Below, in pieces: positions 14,439 through 22,647 of a DNA stretch of 28,710 nt. The stretch spans positions 1 through 28,710 of IMG/VR virus record IMGVR_UViG_3300033149_003620, one strand, 5' to 3'. The notes under the pieces are model-generated. The model searched no databases. It had not been told where the DNA came from and was given only the letters and a program-made list of their open reading frames with translations. The DNA comes from a virus. The translations under genes and the position numbers were made by a program. The stretch's first letter is position 1; each line of letters starts with the position of its first letter.

Positions 14439-14678
14439 CTAATATCGTTCACCGTGAAGCGAACCTGTGCTGAACGGAGGCGAATCAGGTGTCCAGTTTT
14501 CCATCCACTTGCGTCTTGAAGGGTACCCCTGCCCTTTTATCCTTATCAAAGCGGGGAAGGTAGGCATCTTACGCATACCCTCCCCGCAGACAGAACAAAG
14601 CGGAGGTGCGTCTCCAATTTGCTGAATGGTCTCTAGTGATTTGTTACACTTGTCGCAGTGATACCTGTAGAGTGGCAC
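14439..14678 (-). CDS. FmdB-type zinc-ribbon protein, 79 aa
   Basis: The protein begins MPLYRYHCDKCNKSLETIQQ (C8, C11) and continues PPLCSVCGEGMRKMPTFP (C28, C31), the CxxC-CxxC zinc-ribbon of the FmdB/regulatory-protein family, which is often found singly among phage structural genes. The start codon is GTG at 14678, with GGAGG five bases before it; this overlaps nothing and begins eleven bases after the capsid gene's stop. The C-terminal half is Arg/Trp/Pro-rich with no known motif. Role unknown; small zinc ribbons near capsid genes may regulate late transcription or assembly. Confidence 0.78.
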   Translation of the reverse strand: MPLYRYHCDKCNKSLETIQQIGDAPPLCSVCGEGMRKMPTFPALIRIKGQGYPSRRKWMENWTPDSPPFSTGSLHGERY

Positions 14679-14689
14679 TTAGCCTCCCA

Positions 14690-15544
14690 TTACTTCTTGC
14701 GAGTGTAGAACGCTTTACCGAAGGTATCCCGGATTTCACCAACACCCCAGGCGGCATCTACGATGACTTTGGTAATAAACTTGTAGCCCATGTCGTATAC
14801 CCTTGACCTCGGGTTTTTCTGGATAACCACACCGAGAGCGTCTCTGTGAGCCAAAACTCCATAATTGCCGGTGGTCGCTGCGGTCAGGTTATTGGTGATA
14901 TAGACACCGCAGTTGTAGAGCGTGCCAATCTTGCCCGTTGGGACTGCCTCCCTCACATAATCTGCACGGACAAACTTGTCAATCTTCAGCATGTCAGCAC
15001 GCATTGACGGGTCGCCAATCAGAGACCTGTTATCATCAGGGACATCAGCCTCATCAAGCGTTTCCACGAGGGCAAGGAAGATGTCATCGGTAAAGTCTTG
15101 CCCGTCTGACCCGTAGACTGAACTTGAACCCAGTGTGGCGAACAATGCACCTATGCTAGTGTCTATTTTCTTGGAGATTGCATAAGCGCAGCTCTCGGCT
15201 GCCCCCTTGAGGTAATCGGCATACATCTCTGTCTCAATGAGGTCAGAGATTTCAGCCGAGGATTCATACCAGTTGTCCACAGTGATTGATACTGCGGTTC
15301 CCGCCAGGTCACCAGCCGTTGGCTCGGTGCCGGGGGTTACTTCGGTAGTGCTCGCTTCAGAGAAAACGGGGATAGATACCTTGTAACCTTTCCTCAGTTG
15401 GTCTTTCCAATGAGTATTAAACAGGTTTGCACACACGAGGTTAGATTTGGTGTGCATTATGACATCCTTGCTGAATACCTCTGGGATAAATTTAGCGGTA
15501 ATTAGTTCAGCAAGGGTCGGGTCTGACCCACTATTGTAAGCCAT
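14690..15544 (-). CDS. Major capsid protein (HK97-fold type)
   Basis: The 284-aa sequence has the pattern of HK97-fold coat proteins: an N-terminal arm (FIPEVFSKDVIMHTKSNLVCANLFN), KGYKVSIPVF then a TEVTPGTEPTAGDL loop, SITVDNWYESSAEISDL (long spine region), DTSIGALFATLG, DDIFLALVETLDEADVPDDNRSLIGDPSMRADMLK, and a closing domain GVLAHRDALGVVIQKNPRSRVYDM. The DExxVPxxxRxxxxxP motif is a standard capsid signature. The gene follows the scaffold immediately, which is the usual order. No protease is seen nearby, so assembly is probably scaffold-driven. AAAGGAGA precedes the ATG. Confidence 0.85.
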   Translation of the reverse strand: MAYNSGSDPTLAELITAKFIPEVFSKDVIMHTKSNLVCANLFNTHWKDQLRKGYKVSIPVFSEASTTEVTPGTEPTAGDLAGTAVSITVDNWYESSAEISDLIETEMYADYLKGAAESCAYAISKKIDTSIGALFATLGSSSVYGSDGQDFTDDIFLALVETLDEADVPDDNRSLIGDPSMRADMLKIDKFVRADYVREAVPTGKIGTLYNCGVYITNNLTAATTGNYGVLAHRDALGVVIQKNPRSRVYDMGYKFITKVIVDAAWGVGEIRDTFGKAFYTRKK

Positions 15545-15556
15545 TAAAAGTCTCCT

Positions 15557-16333
15557 TTATTTGATTCTGCCCTCCCTCATAGCAGCATCAATAGCATCTC
15601 TGTTTTTCCTGTATTCCTCATCAGACATTGATGCTATCTGCGCTCTGGTAAAAGTTCTACTGGAACCAGAGGGCGTTGTTCCGGTAGCTTCCAGGAGACC
15701 AGCCTTTTCCATTCGTTCACGAACAAGCCTCTCAACTCGCTCGTCCTCGGTCTCCTTCTTTTCTTGGGATTCCTTCTGTTCGGGTTTCACTTTGGCTATA
15801 ACCTCCTTCGCCTTCTTCTTGGCAAGGTCATAACGCCCTACCGAAGCGAAGTATTCCGCCTCAGCAAATTCTTCGGAATTGGGGTCAAGCCCGGCATCCT
15901 CAATCACGCTTTTGACCTCATTGATTTTCTTCTGGCTCTCCTCCATTTGCTTCCTGAGCGCCTGTTGCTGAGCAACTGTGGCTACTGTACGCTTGATTCT
16001 GGCCTCAATTTCCTTCTTGGCATCAGCATCCAGTTCGCCATAATTCCCCAGACTGCCCATTAGCTCAGACTGCATAGTGAGTTCCTGGAGTTTTGCCTCA
16101 AGTTCTGCAACCCTAGCAGCTTCAGCTCTTGCAGCTTCAAGTTCTCTTTCCTTTTGGGAAACAGTCCTTTGAAGTCCCTTGTAGACCTTTGACTCTCTCG
16201 CAATCTCGGCGAGCTTCTCTTCGTCAAGGGTTTCCAAGATTTTCTTTGGGTCTAGTGCCTCCTGAGTAGAAGGTTCAGGTTCGGTTGCTTGTGGCTCCTG
16301 CTCAACCGTAGCATCCTCTTTGTTCTCAGGCAT
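15557..16333 (-). CDS. Scaffolding protein, 258 aa
   Basis: A highly charged, mostly helical protein: acidic N-terminus (MPENKEDATVEQEPQATEPEP), long coiled coil (residues about 50-90, RTVSQKERELEAARAEAARV, ELEAKLQELT, and 107-135), an Ala/Glu/Lys-rich middle, and a basic C-terminus including RTFTRAQIASMSDEEYRKNRD, the signature ending of phage capsid-assembly scaffolds. It lies just upstream of the major capsid protein, whose ATG is twelve bases away. A perfect AAGGAGGT precedes the ATG. It would be excluded or removed on maturation. No protease domain is seen. Confidence 0.85.
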   Translation of the reverse strand: MPENKEDATVEQEPQATEPEPSTQEALDPKKILETLDEEKLAEIARESKVYKGLQRTVSQKERELEAARAEAARVAELEAKLQELTMQSELMGSLGNYGELDADAKKEIEARIKRTVATVAQQQALRKQMEESQKKINEVKSVIEDAGLDPNSEEFAEAEYFASVGRYDLAKKKAKEVIAKVKPEQKESQEKKETEDERVERLVRERMEKAGLLEATGTTPSGSSRTFTRAQIASMSDEEYRKNRDAIDAAMREGRIK

Positions 16334-16371
16334 TTATGTTTTAACCTCCTTTAGATTTGCGGTTTCCATAC

Positions 16372-16401
16372 AAAAAGAGGGCTATTCCTAGCCCCCTCTT
16401 T
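16372..16401 (-). terminator. Strong hairpin/terminator inside the head operon
   Basis: Leftward, a 13-bp stem (arms at 16372-16384 and 16389-16401, with two G-T pairs) closes a GGAA tetraloop of the GNRA kind, and its distal arm ends in TTTTT. It stands between the 1133-aa gene and the scaffold, only 39 bases before the scaffold ATG. It could lower or set the ratio between early and late head genes, or protect the scaffold-capsid mRNA after processing. Confidence 0.7.
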
Positions 16402-16423
16402 GGGTAACGCCTTAAGTTAACTG

Positions 16424-19400
16424 TTACTGCTTTGCGTAGAACATCTGGTAGTATTTCTCCACCTGCGGGTCTATCCGCCTCAATCTCTTACGCAATCTTG
16501 ATACGAGCCTGTCAAACCTCATCACCTGATAAGGTGTCTTTGGCTCTCCAAGCATCTTCTCCACATCATCCCTTATCTTCCAGTAAGGGCGCAGGGTCTC
16601 TACCGCCTTGTAATATTCCTTCATTAAAGGGGGAACATTCTTTCCGAGAAGTAGCGTTTGCTGAACCTTGTTGTAGATATCCATTCCCCACTTTGATTGA
16701 AATTCCTCCCGGAACTTATTGGCAGCGTCAAAGTCATATTCGCCGGTTGAAGGATTGACAAACTTACCTCCGAACATGTTTGCAACCCACTCATTGTAGG
16801 CAGCATCAAGTTTGTTCTTGGCATCCAGCGTATCTTTCCTCTTCTCAATTCTCTCAATGACTTCCTGATATCTGGGCGATTTGTCTATTGCCTGATATGC
16901 CCCACCAAGTTCAGAGCCGAGCCTTTGAGCCTGCTTCCTGAAGTCATAGGGGGTCATTTCCCCTTTGTCCACTTTATCAGCCAGCGCCCAGAGTTTTTGT
17001 TCATAGCTCATCCTGACATCGTCTCGCCTGTCCTGCCACTCGTAGTAGAGTTGCTGTTTCTCATCTCCACGCCTTGCCGAAATCTGGTCGGCTTCTTCTG
17101 CCAGTTGGACGAGTTCCGGGTGGGTTTTCTCAAGTATTCTCTGCTCAAGCCTGTTCAGTTCTTCCCAGGGTTTCTTGAATTCAAACAGGGCATATCTGTT
17201 TCTGGCTTCGTCTCTCAGTTCATGAGACGATTTAGGAAATGTTCTCAATCCCGCAAACTCACCAGCCAGAGTCACGGGAGTCGTCTCTCCCTCCTGCCAG
17301 ACGGTCTGAAGGGCAATCGGTGTTACTTTAGAGGCAGCCCATTTAGCCCAGTCCTCATAGTTCTCTAGTGGTTCGCCAAAGAAGTTTTTGCCTTCCATAG
17401 CTTCCACTGTGAAACTGGTCAATGGAGCAGCCCTGTTATACATAAACCTGATAAAGGGATTATCTTTCCTTGAAAGGCTCACGAGGTCGGTAGCTTCTCC
17501 TTTAGCCACATCGCCAGCCACACTCCCTGCCATTCTCATCATCGCATACTGGATACCGCCAATACCGAAATGCCTGTCTCCAATCTTGACCGTCATAAAC
17601 CTGCCAGATGTAGGGTCAAGGTTTGGCTGCTGTCCTAACATTCGGCAAAGCCCAATGTAAAATGCAGTTCCACCAGCAAGCAGCCTGCCAAGACTCTCAC
17701 GAGCCAGCTTGCCCGATATTCCACCCTTGAGAATATCTGATACCAGAGCCATACCAGCCCTCGTGTATCTAGACGCAAAGAATATGGCAGCCTGTTCCAG
17801 TTGTCTCTGGGTCAGTCCAATGCCGAGAGACTTGGTTGACATTACACCAGTCATTCGGTCTATCGTTCTGGCGAGGTCAAATAGCTGTGATTCGGGGGTA
17901 ACTGGTCTCAATGCCTTCCATAGCTCGTTCCTCGCAACTTCACCAAATCCCTGAAAGGCAGCTTCCGCTCTGCCGTAGGTCTGTCTAACGGTAGCCTGTC
18001 CCATCTTTCCCACCAGAGGCACTTTCCCTATGCCCTTTTGCAGTTGCCCCATACTCTCAAAATACTCAAATCCGCCTGAATAACCGCCGTAGGCTATTCT
18101 GTCCTGTATAAAATTAGCTTCCTTTGCAAGATATTTCTGAAGCGTCTTTGGTTTGGCAAAGAACTGAAGTTGCCTCAATGCCCCTTTAGCCCAGATGCGA
18201 GGGCTTTTACCCAATACAGGTGAGCCCTGAATGAACGGCGCCGAGAAGTCAAGGGCTGCGACCAGCGTTCTGCCCATTCCCGACACACTCGCTGCATTTT
18301 TCAGCCACGCATTACCAGCATCGCCATAGGTTTTGTTGATTAGATTAGCCACATCCTGCGGGAATACTCGCCCTGCAAGAGCAGGAGCCGTTACTCTAGC
18401 TGCACCAAGCGGTGTGCCTTTCTTGACTGTTTCACCAACTGGTTTTAATGCTTTGGCAAACCTTTCATCGGCAATCAGTTTGTAAGCGCCTCTCAGGAAT
18501 GTTTGCATCACCTGGTCAGGATTGGCTTCGTATAAAATGCCGTCTTTTACGCCTTCATCCATAAACTCATAGACACGAGACTTGAGAAAGGATGGTTTAG
18601 CACCAACCTTTTCGCCTCTTCTGGCCAACTGAGGTTCTCCAAACTCAACCTTCCCTTTAACAATTCTGGGAAAGTAGTGCATGCCCTCTGCGAAATCCCT
18701 CTTTGAGACATGTATGCCTTCTTCCTCAAGGATTTTCACCATGTCATCAATTATAGTGTGAGATTCCTTTATGTAAGCCTTTTGCGCAGGGTTAAGAGTA
18801 AAAGCCTTCGGGTTTTCAAATACATCGCCAAAGGCTTTCCCGAACTGGTTTGAAACACCGTCTTTGCCAATACCGAACAAAGCCTTTGGGTTTTCAGATA
18901 TCAGTCTCAAGCTAGACATTCCCTGAGCGGTTGCACTCTGGCCGTAATCAAGCAGGGCTGCTCGTTTCACTATCTCTTTCTTGGCCAGGTTCTCTGCCGT
19001 CTCAAGTCCAGGCTTTACGGTTGCGGACATTCCGCCGACCGCTTTAACCACAGACCCCACTAATGGCTTTTCAGCCAGCCAATTACCTGCTCTCCTGAAA
19101 AGGTCAGGCTTAAAAAGAACCCTATCCAGTTCTTCTGCTTTAGGAAGAACCGAGGTGAGTCTGCTTACAGTCTTTGCCGTTTTTGCACTCACACCGAGGG
19201 CTTTGACTGCTTTACTACCCCATCCCATCCAGGGAATCCACCAGAGAGGCATAGAGAACTCGGCAGCACCCTTGACATAGGTCGGTGCCTTCCAAGCCTC
19301 GTATTCCCTCTTTTGCCTTTCAATCCAACTCTCACCCGGCTTTCCGTGTAAGGCGGGGCTGAACGGCGCCGTTATAGTTGCAGCCCAGGGTTCCTCAAGG

Positions 19401-19825
19401 TTCTTGCTTATCCACTCAAACCCCGGGGCAGCCCACTTGAGAAAATCAGGCAATACAGGGACTTTAGTTATACCTTCGCCAATAACATTCTGGACTGATT
19501 CTCCCCATTCTTTCGGCTTCTCCCACCACTGGAGTTCTGGCTTAGCCTGAACTGTGGGCTGAATTGCAGGCTGCGGTGCGGTTGAGGTCTGTGGCATAGG
19601 AGACTGAGGAACAAACTGCGGTCGCCATTTTGACACCTGTGATACTTGAGGCTGTGGCCTGGGCGTGGTGATAGGAGGTATCGTTGCGACAGGCGAAACA
19701 ACTGGCTGTGGCTCTTCCTCTGGAATAGCAGAAGTGGTATCCAGAAGAGAAGCAAGTTTCATCTGCTCCTCAAGTATCTCATCTTCTAAAGTTGTCTTTT
19801 GTGGAACCCATGCTAATTTTGTCAT
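16424..19825 (-). CDS. Large virion polyvalent/ejection-type protein, 1133 aa
   Basis: A giant protein in the head module. The N-terminal ~100 residues are Pro/Gln-rich and probably disordered. The middle is rich in helices and short apolar patches (LWWIPWMGW, LLAGGTAFYIGL), some amphipathic. Residues about 665-845 (LEQAAIFFASRYTRAG, DPTSGRFMTVKIGDRHFGIG, NPFIRFMYNRAAPLTSF, GKNFFGEPL) resemble the conserved region of phage large polyvalent proteins with LPD38-type domains; that likeness is from memory. The C-terminal 250 residues are charged and coiled-coil. Such proteins travel in the virion and are injected with DNA. Start at 19825 is chosen for the ATGA overlap; a frame extension to 19846 is less likely. 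No protease, transglycosylase or ADP-ribosyltransferase motif is evident. Confidence 0.68.
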   Translation of the reverse strand: MTKLAWVPQKTTLEDEILEEQMKLASLLDTTSAIPEEEPQPVVSPVATIPPITTPRPQPQVSQVSKWRPQFVPQSPMPQTSTAPQPAIQPTVQAKPELQWWEKPKEWGESVQNVIGEGITKVPVLPDFLKWAAPGFEWISKNLEEPWAATITAPFSPALHGKPGESWIERQKREYEAWKAPTYVKGAAEFSMPLWWIPWMGWGSKAVKALGVSAKTAKTVSRLTSVLPKAEELDRVLFKPDLFRRAGNWLAEKPLVGSVVKAVGGMSATVKPGLETAENLAKKEIVKRAALLDYGQSATAQGMSSLRLISENPKALFGIGKDGVSNQFGKAFGDVFENPKAFTLNPAQKAYIKESHTIIDDMVKILEEEGIHVSKRDFAEGMHYFPRIVKGKVEFGEPQLARRGEKVGAKPSFLKSRVYEFMDEGVKDGILYEANPDQVMQTFLRGAYKLIADERFAKALKPVGETVKKGTPLGAARVTAPALAGRVFPQDVANLINKTYGDAGNAWLKNAASVSGMGRTLVAALDFSAPFIQGSPVLGKSPRIWAKGALRQLQFFAKPKTLQKYLAKEANFIQDRIAYGGYSGGFEYFESMGQLQKGIGKVPLVGKMGQATVRQTYGRAEAAFQGFGEVARNELWKALRPVTPESQLFDLARTIDRMTGVMSTKSLGIGLTQRQLEQAAIFFASRYTRAGMALVSDILKGGISGKLARESLGRLLAGGTAFYIGLCRMLGQQPNLDPTSGRFMTVKIGDRHFGIGGIQYAMMRMAGSVAGDVAKGEATDLVSLSRKDNPFIRFMYNRAAPLTSFTVEAMEGKNFFGEPLENYEDWAKWAASKVTPIALQTVWQEGETTPVTLAGEFAGLRTFPKSSHELRDEARNRYALFEFKKPWEELNRLEQRILEKTHPELVQLAEEADQISARRGDEKQQLYYEWQDRRDDVRMSYEQKLWALADKVDKGEMTPYDFRKQAQRLGSELGGAYQAIDKSPRYQEVIERIEKRKDTLDAKNKLDAAYNEWVANMFGGKFVNPSTGEYDFDAANKFREEFQSKWGMDIYNKVQQTLLLGKNVPPLMKEYYKAVETLRPYWKIRDDVEKMLGEPKTPYQVMRFDRLVSRLRKRLRRIDPQVEKYYQMFYAKQ

Positions 19826-20058
19826 TCCTTGACTACAGTTCCCCACTTAACCTTGACTTCAATATCCTTGCATCCATCTGAATGGCGCTTAATTATGTCA
19901 TCCAGATTAAGACCGTTGTCCTCATATCTGGTTCTGAATATCTGTTTCTGGGCTTCGGTCATTCTCTTCCACAGTTGCAACGAAGGCACTTTGGGAAGCT
20001 GATGCCCTTTTACTTTCGGGCCAAACTTGGTCGTTCTCATTTCCTCAACAGTTGCCAT
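19822..20058 (-). CDS. Small hypothetical protein, 78 aa
   Basis: The product (MATVEEMRTTKFGPKVKGHQ, WKRMTEAQKQIFRTRYEDNG, then IIKRHSDGCKDIEVKVKWG) is basic with one helical MTEAQKQIFRTRYEDN stretch and a short strand-like end. No family was recognised. It sits between the 426-aa and 1133-aa genes; its stop overlaps the latter's start (ATGA), so the two are coupled and may act together, for example as a chaperone. TAGGAGA gives a good ribosome site. Confidence 0.65.
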   Translation of the reverse strand: MATVEEMRTTKFGPKVKGHQLPKVPSLQLWKRMTEAQKQIFRTRYEDNGLNLDDIIKRHSDGCKDIEVKVKWGTVVKE

Positions 20059-20067
20059 CCGTCTCTC

Positions 20068-21348
20068 CTACGCATACTGCCGTGCAGGTCGCCATCTTAA
20101 TCTACCCGCACCAGACGGTTCATTAGGTTGCATCAAAGCCATATGCTGTAATAGCTCAGCAGCAGGTCTGCCGGTATACTCTGCTAACCCCAGAGCCATC
20201 TCTCTGGTTGTCCATGGGGTTCTTGTCCACCACTGTCCACTTGGAGTTTTCACTGGCTGATTGGGTGCTTCTTCGGGGTAAGGTAAAGGCTGATTAGCCC
20301 CTATCCAGGGCATAAGCTCTGCCAGTTCCGGTGGCAGATTGGGTGGAGGAGGAGGCGGCGCCACGCCTTCATTAAGTCCCAATGCTTCTGACGCTGCCAG
20401 TTTTTCTTCGTCGGTTAAATCCAAATCTACGGGGAACGGCGCCTGCGCAGGAGTAGTGGCAGTCATCACATCGTAGTAGGGGTCAAAACTTCCAAGCCCG
20501 GATTCAGGAACATTGGGCATTGAAAGCTCACCACCAGGGTAACCTTGAGCCTGCCATCTCTGTGCAGCCGACCCCTGCGTAACGCCCAATTCTCTGGCTG
20601 TTTGAGGGTTCCCCCATCCGATACCCCATCCAGCCTTCATAGCTGCCATCTCTTCGGGGGCAATACTCTGCATCCAATCTTCAACGCCGGGGTGCTGGAC
20701 AAGATAACCTCGTTCCTGTGGAGTCATGTTCTCCCAGAGAATATCGGGGGCAACATTTTGAGGCTGCCAGGGCTTCGGCATCTTGGCAAAGTAGTAGGCT
20801 TCAATCCAGTTACGAGGATGCGCCGATAGTTGTGCCATCTGAGAGTTCCACTGGAGCATAAGATTGGCTCTATTTAGCTCATCCTGCTGCGCCATCTGCT
20901 GTTGCTGAAGGTTTAACTGCCACGCTTCGGCAGGGCTTAATCCACGCTGCGCTTGGGAGGCAACACCTAAGTCCTGCCATGTTTTCATAAAGTCATCCCA
21001 CATAAAGGCGTGCCCTGTCTGTGGGTCAACATAAATTTCAGGTGGAGTAGGTTGTCCTGCCTGCCCTGCGGGGTTATTCCAATCCACATTCATAGATACA
21101 TCAGGAGCAGGTGGCGTTTCTGAGGCAGGAGTTTGCGCAGGAGCTTGTGCCACAGGCTGTTGTGATTGCTGGTAAATATCCCAATTCTTCCTTAGAAAAC
21201 CTCTAGCATAGGCATCGTCAGTCATCGGCATCCAGAAAGGCCTCTTTGCAGCTTGCGGATTTTGCATTAACCACTGCCAGAAGCCAGGGTCAGGATAGTC
21301 TCCATAAAATCTATGGTAAAGAGCCATTACATTTGATTCATCAGGCAT
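20068..21348 (-). CDS. Pro/Gln/Trp-rich virion-associated protein, 426 aa
   Basis: Low complexity marks this protein: a Gln/Pro/Ala linker at about 60-110, a Gln-rich helix (LNLQQQQMAQQDELNRANLM) near 145, and a six-proline run near 330. Between them are Trp-rich helical blocks (DPGFWQWLMQNPQAAKR, HAFMWDDFMKTWQDLG, NWIEAYYFAKMPKPW, GVEDWMQSIAPEEM). There is no known enzymatic motif. It lies between the portal-proximal proline-rich gene and the 1133-aa protein, so it is likely an internal head or ejection component. GGGAG precedes the ATG. A short divergent spacer (21349-21409) separates it from the rightward lipoprotein gene. Confidence 0.6.
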   Translation of the reverse strand: MPDESNVMALYHRFYGDYPDPGFWQWLMQNPQAAKRPFWMPMTDDAYARGFLRKNWDIYQQSQQPVAQAPAQTPASETPPAPDVSMNVDWNNPAGQAGQPTPPEIYVDPQTGHAFMWDDFMKTWQDLGVASQAQRGLSPAEAWQLNLQQQQMAQQDELNRANLMLQWNSQMAQLSAHPRNWIEAYYFAKMPKPWQPQNVAPDILWENMTPQERGYLVQHPGVEDWMQSIAPEEMAAMKAGWGIGWGNPQTARELGVTQGSAAQRWQAQGYPGGELSMPNVPESGLGSFDPYYDVMTATTPAQAPFPVDLDLTDEEKLAASEALGLNEGVAPPPPPPNLPPELAELMPWIGANQPLPYPEEAPNQPVKTPSGQWWTRTPWTTREMALGLAEYTGRPAAELLQHMALMQPNEPSGAGRLRWRPARQYA

Positions 21349-21363
21349 TTTATTATCTCCCTA

Positions 21364-21391
21364 TTGACAAAGTCTCAAAAAGGTGTAAACT
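21364..21391 (+). promoter_or_regulatory. Sigma-70-type promoter for lipoprotein gene
   Basis: Perfect TTGACA at 21364-21369, 16-base spacer, then TAAACT at 21386-21391 (four of six). Predicted start near 21398 gives a leader of about 12 bases before the ATG at 21410. It points against the head operon. Confidence 0.65.
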
Positions 21392-21409
21392 TTAAGATAA
21401 AGTTAGGTT

Positions 21410-21922
21410 ATGATGAAGAGAATTGGGGCTCTTCTTTCAATATCAGTTTTATCATTACTGCTTTTAGCTTCGGCTTGTGGCCAGTCAGTATCTAATGTTG
21501 AGAAACGAGCAAACGAATATAACCAGCAATTACAGCGCTATCAAGAGTATCAACAATACTTGCAACAAAAGAATCAACAGAGTTCCCAACAGCAACCCAC
21601 CCCACGAGCCTACCGACCATTACCTCCTAGTAATCCCTATTCTCAACCCCAAACCAATGAGGCGCAGTTCAGACAATGGCAATTACAACAGCAGCAACAA
21701 CAATTGCAGTATCAGCAGAAACAACAAATGAGCCAGACCTATACCGCTATGGCCGAAATGTATGAAGATATGGCTAATGCTGCCGAAGCTCAAGGTAGTC
21801 GAATTGAACAGATGTATCACTTTTCTATTCAGGGCAGATTAGCTGCCGAGCCATACTACCAACAAGCCCAAGAGTATAGGCGTCAAGCCTCAAATTACCG
21901 CATGAAAGCTCTCGGTTATTAA
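21410..21922 (+). CDS. Phage-encoded Gln-rich lipoprotein, 170 aa
   Basis: A signal peptide (MMKRIGALLSISVLSLLLL) ends in the lipobox LASAC, so C23 is probably lipid-modified and the protein anchored to the membrane of the host. The rest is Gln-rich (runs of 5-7 Gln at about 90-100), with QEYQQYLQQKNQQ and later helical YTAMAEMYEDMANAAEAQG, and Tyr/Ala-rich C-terminus. No enzymatic motif. It is the only gene of its orientation between two leftward structural genes, has its own promoter, and ends one base before the convergent 156-aa gene. These traits fit a 'moron' cargo gene expressed from a lysogen or early, possibly blocking superinfection. Function is inferred. Composition is more A-rich than neighbours. 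Confidence 0.75.
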   Translation: MMKRIGALLSISVLSLLLLASACGQSVSNVEKRANEYNQQLQRYQEYQQYLQQKNQQSSQQQPTPRAYRPLPPSNPYSQPQTNEAQFRQWQLQQQQQQLQYQQKQQMSQTYTAMAEMYEDMANAAEAQGSRIEQMYHFSIQGRLAAEPYYQQAQEYRRQASNYRMKALGY

Positions 21923-21923
21923 A

Positions 21924-22394
21924 CTAAAATCTCCGCCAGTTCATCGCTGGTGTCCACGACAGTCTCGGTCTATAAGGCGTTCTGGGCATAAACATGCTAG
22001 TCCAGCCGATATAATCTTCCCATGTCATTCCGACTGAGGCCAGATAATCTTTCATAGCTTGCAGTGCATCGGGTTGCATCCTTGCTCTTAATGCGGGCGA
22101 GGTAGCGGTCATGCCTTTTCCACCCAAAGGGTGTATTCCCAGTTGTTCAAAGTAAGGCATCCAAGGTTTCCAAGAAGGCGTTTCAGGAGATGTCGGCATT
22201 GATGGAGGACTCCATTTAGGAGTAGTATTCCTCTCTCCTACGGAAGATTTATAATTCGCTCTCGGATAGGTCTCTGTCCAGTAAGGAGAGATGCCGCTTT
22301 TCGGAGATTTCGCAGGAGGAGACCCGCCGAACAACCAGCCAGGGTCAGTCTTTATTGAAGGACTCCATGTAGGATAATTCTGTTTAACCGCCAT
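21924..22394 (-). CDS. Proline-rich protein near portal, 156 aa
   Basis: The protein is rich in Pro, Ser and Trp (TWSPSIKTDPGWLFGG, TPKWSPPSMPTSPETP, SWKPWMPYFEQLGIHPLGG). From residue about 100 there is a helical patch (LRARMQPDALQAMKDYLASVG, WEDYIGW) and a basic end. No family recognised. Its ATG overlaps the end of the 87-aa gene by 11 bases, with GAGG upstream. As a neighbour of the portal and of other Pro-rich genes, it could be an internal head protein. It meets the rightward lipoprotein gene tail to tail with a one-base gap. Confidence 0.6.
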   Translation of the reverse strand: MAVKQNYPTWSPSIKTDPGWLFGGSPPAKSPKSGISPYWTETYPRANYKSSVGERNTTPKWSPPSMPTSPETPSWKPWMPYFEQLGIHPLGGKGMTATSPALRARMQPDALQAMKDYLASVGMTWEDYIGWTSMFMPRTPYRPRLSWTPAMNWRRF

Positions 22395-22647
22395 TGTAGT
22401 TTCCTCGCAGTTTCATTTTGTGTATCTTATAGACCATTCTATTGACATTATCAAAGCCAAACTCTTCTATCAGGGGTTGCCAGTCTTGAAGGCCAAGATT
22501 GTCCAGCGCCCAGATTAAATCCTCTGGAGGAATTGGTTTTGACGCAAAGGGTTTATCACCTTTAGTCTGCTTGACTATCTCCTTAACTCCGAGAGAGTTG
22601 AGCCTTTTCATTTCGTTCAGGATTAAATCGTTGATTCCTGTTCTCAC
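22384..22647 (-). CDS. Small hypothetical protein following portal, 87 aa
   Basis: Start is GTG, overlapping the portal's stop as GTGA, which suggests translational coupling. The product is helical and charged (LILNEMKRLNSLGVKEIVKQ, EDLIWALDNLGLQDWQPLIE, NVNRMVYKIHKMKLRGNY). No membrane segment or Cys motif. Function unknown; candidates include a portal-associated or DNA-packaging accessory protein, based on position only. Confidence 0.65.
   Translation of the reverse strand: MRTGINDLILNEMKRLNSLGVKEIVKQTKGDKPFASKPIPPEDLIWALDNLGLQDWQPLIEEFGFDNVNRMVYKIHKMKLRGNYNGG

Noticed and set aside
14425-14453. Rightward TTGACA with TATCGT at 17-base spacing
   Set aside because: It lies in the gap and end of a leftward zinc-ribbon gene with no rightward gene downstream; likely chance.
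16925-17368. Rightward open frame inside the 1133-aa gene
   Set aside because: It is a shadow of the coding strand of a long, clearly real gene.
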